DNA from: Tritrichomonas foetus
Lineage: Eukaryota; Parabasalia; Tritrichomonadida; Tritrichomonadidae
Length of the DNA: 49,926 nucleotides
NCBI GenBank assembly: GCA_001839685.1
Contig: MLAK01000002.1
Span: forward strand, 1 to 49,926
Direction of reading: 5' to 3'
The translations under genes and the position numbers were made by a program. Numbering within the stretch: position 1 is the first letter of the stretch; the number at the start of each line of letters is the position of its first letter. Positions 44,895-49,926 of this stretch are shown piece after piece. Below the pieces are notes generated by a model that worked only from the letters and a program-made list of their open reading frames with translations, did not search any database and was not told where the DNA came from.

Positions 44895-47800
44895 ATGACG
44901 ACAATTCAAACTGATCAACAACTTCTGCTCCTAACAAGAAAGCTCATTAGTCATTACGATGCCCAACAATCACAAGGAGGTGTGAAAATCGACAAAATCA
45001 TGCCATTATTAGAAAACGCGAAACAAGTGTGCTCGATATACCCGCCAATTTCAGAACAGCAAGTGAAACCAGAAACTCTCGATAACATAAAATTGCTTTT
45101 CACAAATTTTTATCCATATTTATCCGATCCAACATTATCAGATCACATTTTTCAATTTTTCGTTCGAGCACTAGCAGCCCTTTCTTTTGCACAGCAACAA
45201 GTTCCACTTTTATTCAAAAGTTTTTTCCATCAATATTTTTTTGAATCCAAAAAACAAAATGCAATGAATTTATTTATTGCAACACTTAGAGAATTTAATT
45301 CTGTCAATTTAATTTTTTGGTGGACACTTCTTTGTACGAAAGAAGCAGATGAGCAATATTTGGAAGATTTGAAAAAATTCGTGAGACTGTTTTTGAAAAC
45401 CCCCACTCAAATTATCAAGCACTCAATTCAAAATACTATTATATATCTCCTCAAAATTATTCAACTAAATTCAAATATTTCGACTAAAAGAGAAATTATT
45501 CGAAATTCATTATTAAGTACTTTTTCAATTATTCCAAAATCAGTTGATCCATCAAACGTATTGTCTGCATTCAGAGTTGAAGGAAGTGACTCTAGAGTCG
45601 AAGCACTTACTGTTTTGAAATTAGTAAAAGAACAGGAAGATGATGATTTATTAATTACTATTTTGCGTTCTTTTGCACAACTTACTGATAACTTTGATGT
45701 TCCTAAATCTCAGATTCCTAAACCTGATCAGGCCATTGATCCAAATGAATTCAATTCTGAAGATGGCAGCTGGATTTTGGAGACACTTCGATTAAGATAT
45801 ATTTTATCTTTAGTTAATATCAATCAAACACCGCATTCGTCAATTTCATATAATACTTTGTTTAATGAAGTTGTTGAAGAAATGACACAACCTGTTCAAA
45901 AGAAACTTTTAATATTTGCTGCACAATTTGATTCGCATAATAATGATGTTATTCTCCGATTTGCTAAAGATCCTGACTATTATCCAGTTTTAGCAAAATT
46001 TATTGGTCACCTAGGTGTAATTTTTGCACCAATTTTCTTAAAAATCGATGAAAAAGAGTTAAATTCACAATCTGAATTATGTAAAAGTCGAAATAAAAGA
46101 ATGAAAATTGATACACTTGAAGCAAAGCTAATGGAAGATGCAAGTAAAATCTATAAAGATCCACTGCGATTTGAAAAATATTTATGTGAAATGAAAAATT
46201 CTAAATGTAAATATCCAAATGATTCTTTGGTTCTATTTCTTCAAATTAATCCCGAATCACCTTGGACATACGATGAAGCATTAAAATATGTGAAGGATTT
46301 GATCGTTGGATCACCTAATGAAAGTGAGCTCTTAAGTATTTTTATTTCCAGAATTGCAACCATTCAAAGTTACTTCATATATCAAAATCTTCAAATTGAT
46401 CATCACTTTTTAGCTTCAAATTTCTTTGATATGTGCATTTCTGAAATGTCTGAAGAAAGGATGATGACTGCTATTTCGATTGTTGAATCTTCTTCAATTT
46501 TCGAAGATTTCACACAACAACAAATAGATAAATGGATAGATTATGTATTAAGAGGTCTGGAAAGTGTTCCTGCTGTTGCTTCTAAAATTGTTCTATTTTG
46601 TTTAACACACCTTGCACCACAATCATTTTGTTTATGTGCACCATTCATAAAAGCCAACCCCAAACCATCAATTGAATATTTGACGACATTTAGTTCTATA
46701 TACTCGATTTGCTTCAATTTTTCTTCTTTACCTGGACGTGTGGAAATGATGAATTCTGTTGTGAATATTTGTAAGGATTTCGTTTTGTCCCAACCAAGAA
46801 ATGAAGTAACCCTTGGACTGATTATTACTCTTCTATTTGAAGAATTGTCATCAGAATGTCCAAAAGTCTCCAATGATTTAATTTCACTTGTTGAAGCATT
46901 CATTGATCAAACTGATGCAGGTAAGCCACCACCATCATTAAGAATGTTAAACATATTTCCTGCAAACTTTGATTTAATTAATCGAAAGTATCCAACATTC
47001 TTTAAAAAACTTGTAAATTGCCTGGATAAAATCTTATTTAATCCCAAAACTTCATTAAGCCTATTCCACTTATTACTTGATACTTTAGTGGATACACTTC
47101 TTTGTATGCCAGATGATAAGGCTGATTCAATTCTTATTTTCCACAATCTTTTGAAGAGATGGTCAGAAGGACCAAGAAATTACCTGATTCGTTCATCTAT
47201 TGATCAATTTATGTCAAGATTCAATCGAAACTTGACTGAAATCATACCAAAAGAAAAAAACAATACTGATTTAGGCTCTGCATATATTATTAATGGAGAA
47301 ACTTCACTTTACAAGCTTTCTTTTGAAGAAGATGACTTTGTACTTACTTCTAAATCTAAAACAGGATCTTCTTCATATACCATTAAATCTGAATTTTCTA
47401 ATCCTCCCTTAGAAACAGAAATGAATAATGAAATTGTTCATGAAGATCCAATTCATCAACAGAAATCGGATTATATTTCATCTTTTTCGAATTATGTTGA
47501 TGATTATGTGAATTTAGATTCAAGCTCAGTTTCCGAATTTAATAATTATTGGAATGATAAACTTGGAAATTTAAGAATCGTGCCTGGTGATGATCAAGCT
47601 CGACCTTTTGGTAAACCTGTTCCTGGTTATCCGAAATTTTCACCAAACAGGAAAGAAAAAGATGAAGGTCCTGAAGTTTTGTATCAATCAAAGCATGCAA
47701 CAGCATTCTTTGAATCTATAAATCTAAGCCATACAACTGGGTTCTCGATAAAGAGGCCTTTTCCACTTCTAGATATTGCAGCTTCCAATATTTTCCAGTC

Positions 47801-48458
47801 ACCTGCACGTGAAACTTTAAAAATTGGTTTCTTATATGTGAAAAAAGATCAAACTGATCAAAATTCAATCCTAAAAAATAGTTGGGATAAAGCTTCTCCT
47901 GAATTTAAAGATTTTATTCGATCAATAGGTAATATTATTGATCTTTCTACACATTTTGGATTTGCTGGAAAGCTTGATAATACTGGCTACTCAAATGGGC
48001 GTTATCAATTGTATTTTTCATCTGATAGATTTGAAGTTATGTATCATGTTGCACCACTTTTACCTACTGATCCAAATGATGCACAACAAATCTACAAGAA
48101 AAGACACATTGGTAACGATAATGTTCACATTGTATGGAGTGAGCACACGTTTGACTATGAGCCAACAACTATCACTTCTCAATTTAATGATGCACACATT
48201 ATCGTTTATCCAATTCCTAAATCAAGCCTTTTCTATCGTGTTGTTGTATATAAGAAAAGTGATGATTATCATTTTGGACCACTTCAAGGCGAATCAATTG
48301 TTGGAATTCGGGCTTTACCAACACTAGTGAGGTGGACATCAATTTTCAGTGATCGAGCATCTCGAGAAAAGACATCAACAAATTATAAACAACCAAATCA
48401 AATATTTAATGAAACTATGAAAGAAATTGTTAAGATTAAGAAAGGAAATGATGAATGA
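44895..48458 (+). CDS. Rap/Ran-GAP domain protein, RalGAP-alpha / tuberin-like
   Basis: A 1,187-residue protein. Residues 1-900 are mostly helical, HEAT-like and without catalytic motifs, as in tuberin and RalGAP subunits. The C-terminal about 200 residues are a Rap/Ran-GAP domain: 'FEVMYHVAPLLPTDPNDAQQ', then 'KKRHIGNDNVHIVWSEHTFD', where Asn1074 is the catalytic 'asparagine thumb' residue of the HxGND motif. 'HIIVYPIPKSSLFYRVVVYK' and 'YHFGPLQGESIVGIRALP' follow. The run 'HxGNDxVHIVWSEHTxDY' is particularly close to RalGAP-alpha. Such proteins stimulate GTP hydrolysis of Ral, Rap or Rheb. In animals RalGAP-alpha and tuberin need a partner (RalGAP-beta or TSC1); no such partner is seen here. 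The gene is intact with no apparent intron. Confidence 0.88.
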   Translation: MTTIQTDQQLLLLTRKLISHYDAQQSQGGVKIDKIMPLLENAKQVCSIYPPISEQQVKPETLDNIKLLFTNFYPYLSDPTLSDHIFQFFVRALAALSFAQQQVPLLFKSFFHQYFFESKKQNAMNLFIATLREFNSVNLIFWWTLLCTKEADEQYLEDLKKFVRLFLKTPTQIIKHSIQNTIIYLLKIIQLNSNISTKREIIRNSLLSTFSIIPKSVDPSNVLSAFRVEGSDSRVEALTVLKLVKEQEDDDLLITILRSFAQLTDNFDVPKSQIPKPDQAIDPNEFNSEDGSWILETLRLRYILSLVNINQTPHSSISYNTLFNEVVEEMTQPVQKKLLIFAAQFDSHNNDVILRFAKDPDYYPVLAKFIGHLGVIFAPIFLKIDEKELNSQSELCKSRNKRMKIDTLEAKLMEDASKIYKDPLRFEKYLCEMKNSKCKYPNDSLVLFLQINPESPWTYDEALKYVKDLIVGSPNESELLSIFISRIATIQSYFIYQNLQIDHHFLASNFFDMCISEMSEERMMTAISIVESSSIFEDFTQQQIDKWIDYVLRGLESVPAVASKIVLFCLTHLAPQSFCLCAPFIKANPKPSIEYLTTFSSIYSICFNFSSLPGRVEMMNSVVNICKDFVLSQPRNEVTLGLIITLLFEELSSECPKVSNDLISLVEAFIDQTDAGKPPPSLRMLNIFPANFDLINRKYPTFFKKLVNCLDKILFNPKTSLSLFHLLLDTLVDTLLCMPDDKADSILIFHNLLKRWSEGPRNYLIRSSIDQFMSRFNRNLTEIIPKEKNNTDLGSAYIINGETSLYKLSFEEDDFVLTSKSKTGSSSYTIKSEFSNPPLETEMNNEIVHEDPIHQQKSDYISSFSNYVDDYVNLDSSSVSEFNNYWNDKLGNLRIVPGDDQARPFGKPVPGYPKFSPNRKEKDEGPEVLYQSKHATAFFESINLSHTTGFSIKRPFPLLDIAASNIFQSPARETLKIGFLYVKKDQTDQNSILKNSWDKASPEFKDFIRSIGNIIDLSTHFGFAGKLDNTGYSNGRYQLYFSSDRFEVMYHVAPLLPTDPNDAQQIYKKRHIGNDNVHIVWSEHTFDYEPTTITSQFNDAHIIVYPIPKSSLFYRVVVYKKSDDYHFGPLQGESIVGIRALPTLVRWTSIFSDRASREKTSTNYKQPNQIFNETMKEIVKIKKGNDE

Positions 48459-49178
48459 AATGTTCTCAGAAATATCTGTAAGCGTATAATAAAACAGAAA
48501 AAAATATTTTTTTTAATCTATTTTTATTAATTAACCACTTTTCCTTAGATGATTTTGAGTCTACGAAAACCTGAATGTTTATATTTACACATCTGATAAT
48601 ATTATTATACGCTATATCGTGAGTTTTGATCGGAATAAATATGCATTAAGCTTACATGATGAGTGAAATTTACAAATGATGATGAAATATTTCATTTTAT
48701 TTTAAATGTTTTTTTATCCCTCTCCCTTCTACAATACTTTTGTTTCAGCTGTGGTGTATATACTTAGATGAAATGGCTTGAATAACTGTTATGTAAAATC
48801 ACTCAGATTATAATAATTCAATTTTATATAAAATTTCAATTTTTGGAGCAAAAATGTTCCATGTTTTTATTCATATTAACATAAAAATTGTATTGAGATT
48901 CGCATCAGCTTTTTACATAGACAAAAAAACGAGGAAAACTTAATATTTTTGTAAAAAAGAATTCTCAGTGAATTTAAGAGTACATTTTGAGGAATAATTG
49001 ATTTTATGTATATACATTTTTTTCCCCAATTTTTATCTGCCAAAAAACAAAATATGATTGGATAACAATGTAAAAACACAAAATTTTAGATTGAATGAAA
49101 ACCGCAAAATTGCAAAAAATTGAATAACAACCCGAAATAAACTGGGAATGTCTAGCTAACCCAGGGATTATCCCATGG

Positions 49179-49198
49179 AAGGCCAAAATTTTGGCCTT
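49179..49198. repeat. 20-bp perfect palindrome
   Basis: Bases AAGGCCAAAATTTTGGCCTT read identically on both strands. A second short inverted pair (GGGA/TCCC) lies just left at about 49164-49174. Such a GC-bounded palindrome is unusual in this AT-rich tract; it might be a hairpin, a binding site or part of a repeat end. Confidence 0.7.
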
Positions 49199-49481
49199 TA
49201 TAAGGGCAATTTTCCCTTTTTTTTCCCTTTTCCTGTGGGATGAAATTGAATAAATAGGTGTTTTCGGCCACATAAAAAGTGGATCTTTTTGAATGATAAA
49301 ATATATATATTTCAAAGAAAACATGAAATTTTTTTCCTTTTTCCCTTTTTCCCCTCTTCCTCTTCTTTTCTGTTCTTATTTATATGGAAATTATCCAATT
49401 ATTGGAATTTTCTATGAGTTACATTTGGTGAATTGATTATTTATAAATGGAATGAGATGCATTATTGCAATTAAAAACAAG

Positions 49482-49586
49482 GAAATAATACATAAATGTG
49501 ATGAAATAATACACAAATATGATGTAATAATACATAAATGTAATGAAATAATACATAAATATGATAAAATGATTTATAAATTGAAT
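49482..49586. repeat. 21-bp tandem repeat, about 4-5 copies
   Basis: Units begin at 49482, 49503, 49524 and 49545 with the common core AATAATACA(T/C)AAAT(G/A)T(G/A)AT and few differences. A fifth, more diverged unit follows at 49566-49586. Confidence 0.8.
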
Positions 49587-49886
49587 GAAATATAGCAATA
49601 GAAAAAATTAAAAGTAAAATCAAACAATTAGGTAATCATATTTTTAGGAATTTAATGTTTCATTTTCTACTTGGGAAAACAAAATGAAATTGCAAAGGAT
49701 AATAAATCACATTACAGATTGCTTTTCAAATATGTAATGCCTGACTTATTCACATTAGGAAACGTTAGCACATGGACATTTCATAACTGCTTATAATAAC
49801 TAAAAGAAAAACTGAATTTTGTGATTCCTTACCATTCAAGAGAGAAATTTTTTTCCAAGTTAATAATAAGAGAGATAAAAAGAAAT

Positions 49887-49926
49887 AAGAAATAGAAAGA
49901 GCAATAAGAAATAGAAAGAGCAATAA
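49887..49926. repeat. 19-bp tandem repeat running into the window edge
   Basis: The 19-mer AAGAAATAGAAAGAGCAAT occurs at 49887-49905 and again exactly at 49906-49924. The last two bases begin a third copy. The array may continue beyond the window. Confidence 0.75.

Larger units (their letters stand above)
48459..49926. other. 1.5-kb gene-free region at right edge
   Basis: I see no credible gene. Frames on the minus strand at 48876-49079 and 49004-49324 are short, hydrophobic or irregular and overlap each other. It contains a perfect 20-bp palindrome (49179-49198), C/T-rich tracts near 49200-49240 and 49330-49370, a 21-bp tandem repeat (49482-49586) and a 19-bp tandem repeat reaching the window end. 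It may be a boundary toward repeats. Confidence 0.5.

Noticed and set aside
48876..49324. Two overlapping minus-strand frames near the right end
   Set aside because: Hydrophobic/irregular sequence, overlapping each other, no recognisable domain and no promoter motif.
49482..49926. CRISPR-like array
   Set aside because: Repeats are head to tail without unique spacers, AT-rich, and the genome is eukaryotic; they are plain tandem repeats.

Overview
The window reads as nuclear DNA of an AT-rich, intron-poor protist, most probably a parabasalid of the Tritrichomonas/Trichomonas type. The reasons are long uninterrupted reading frames in the standard code for clearly eukaryotic proteins, short intergenic gaps, TCA(C/T)T(A/T)-like initiator motifs a few bases before several start codons, TAAA at or overlapping several stop codons, and families expanded in trichomonads (multi-membrane-span PAS/cyclase proteins, ankyrin proteins, acidic low-complexity proteins). 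The genus is an inference; no rRNA gene or species marker is present.

Layout. 1-47 is the cut-off end of a transposon-like element. 1.5-6.8 kb: a coiled-coil protein, the tethering-complex subunit Vps53, then three transcription or chromatin proteins (TAF11-like, a KANSL2/INO80D-type zinc protein, TFIIA small subunit). 7.1-9.6 kb: a PP2A-type phosphatase and a STE7-type MAP kinase kinase. 10.1-12.3 kb: a broken ankyrin-repeat gene and an unrecognised secreted protein. 12.6-20.8 kb: one giant 2,752-residue protein with about 17 highly charged YEYEYE repeats between two coiled coils. It lies head to head with an unrecognised 935-codon frame that has no ATG at its 5' end. 23.9-27.8 kb: the CAAX protease Rce1, a Rab GTPase and a SAPS-domain phosphatase regulator, with a possible gene remnant between Rce1 and Rab.

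27,985-29,080 is a complete 1.1-kb element with terminal inverted repeats and a perfect 8-bp target-site duplication. It carries a decayed internal reading frame. The sequence at 1-47 is an inverted copy of its left end, so at least two copies lie in this neighbourhood.

29.3-33 kb: a leucine-rich/poly-Glu protein and the proteasome deubiquitinase Rpn11. 33.7-38.4 kb: a multi-span PAS/cyclase receptor split by a frameshift, with a probably inactive cyclase domain. 38.6-40.1 kb: a heavily broken unrecognised gene. 40.7-48.5 kb: an amino-acid transporter, a BRWD/PHIP-like WD40 protein and a RalGAP-alpha-like GTPase activator. 48.5-49.9 kb: gene-free AT-rich DNA with a 20-bp palindrome and two short tandem arrays.

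Most intact genes are housekeeping: vesicle traffic (Vps53, Rab, Rce1, RalGAP), Pol II initiation (TAF11, TFIIA), phosphorylation control (PP2A-like phosphatase, SAPS, MAPKK) and proteolysis (Rpn11). Their proximity looks accidental rather than operonic. The accessory part consists of the element, at least three degraded genes and the giant repeat protein.
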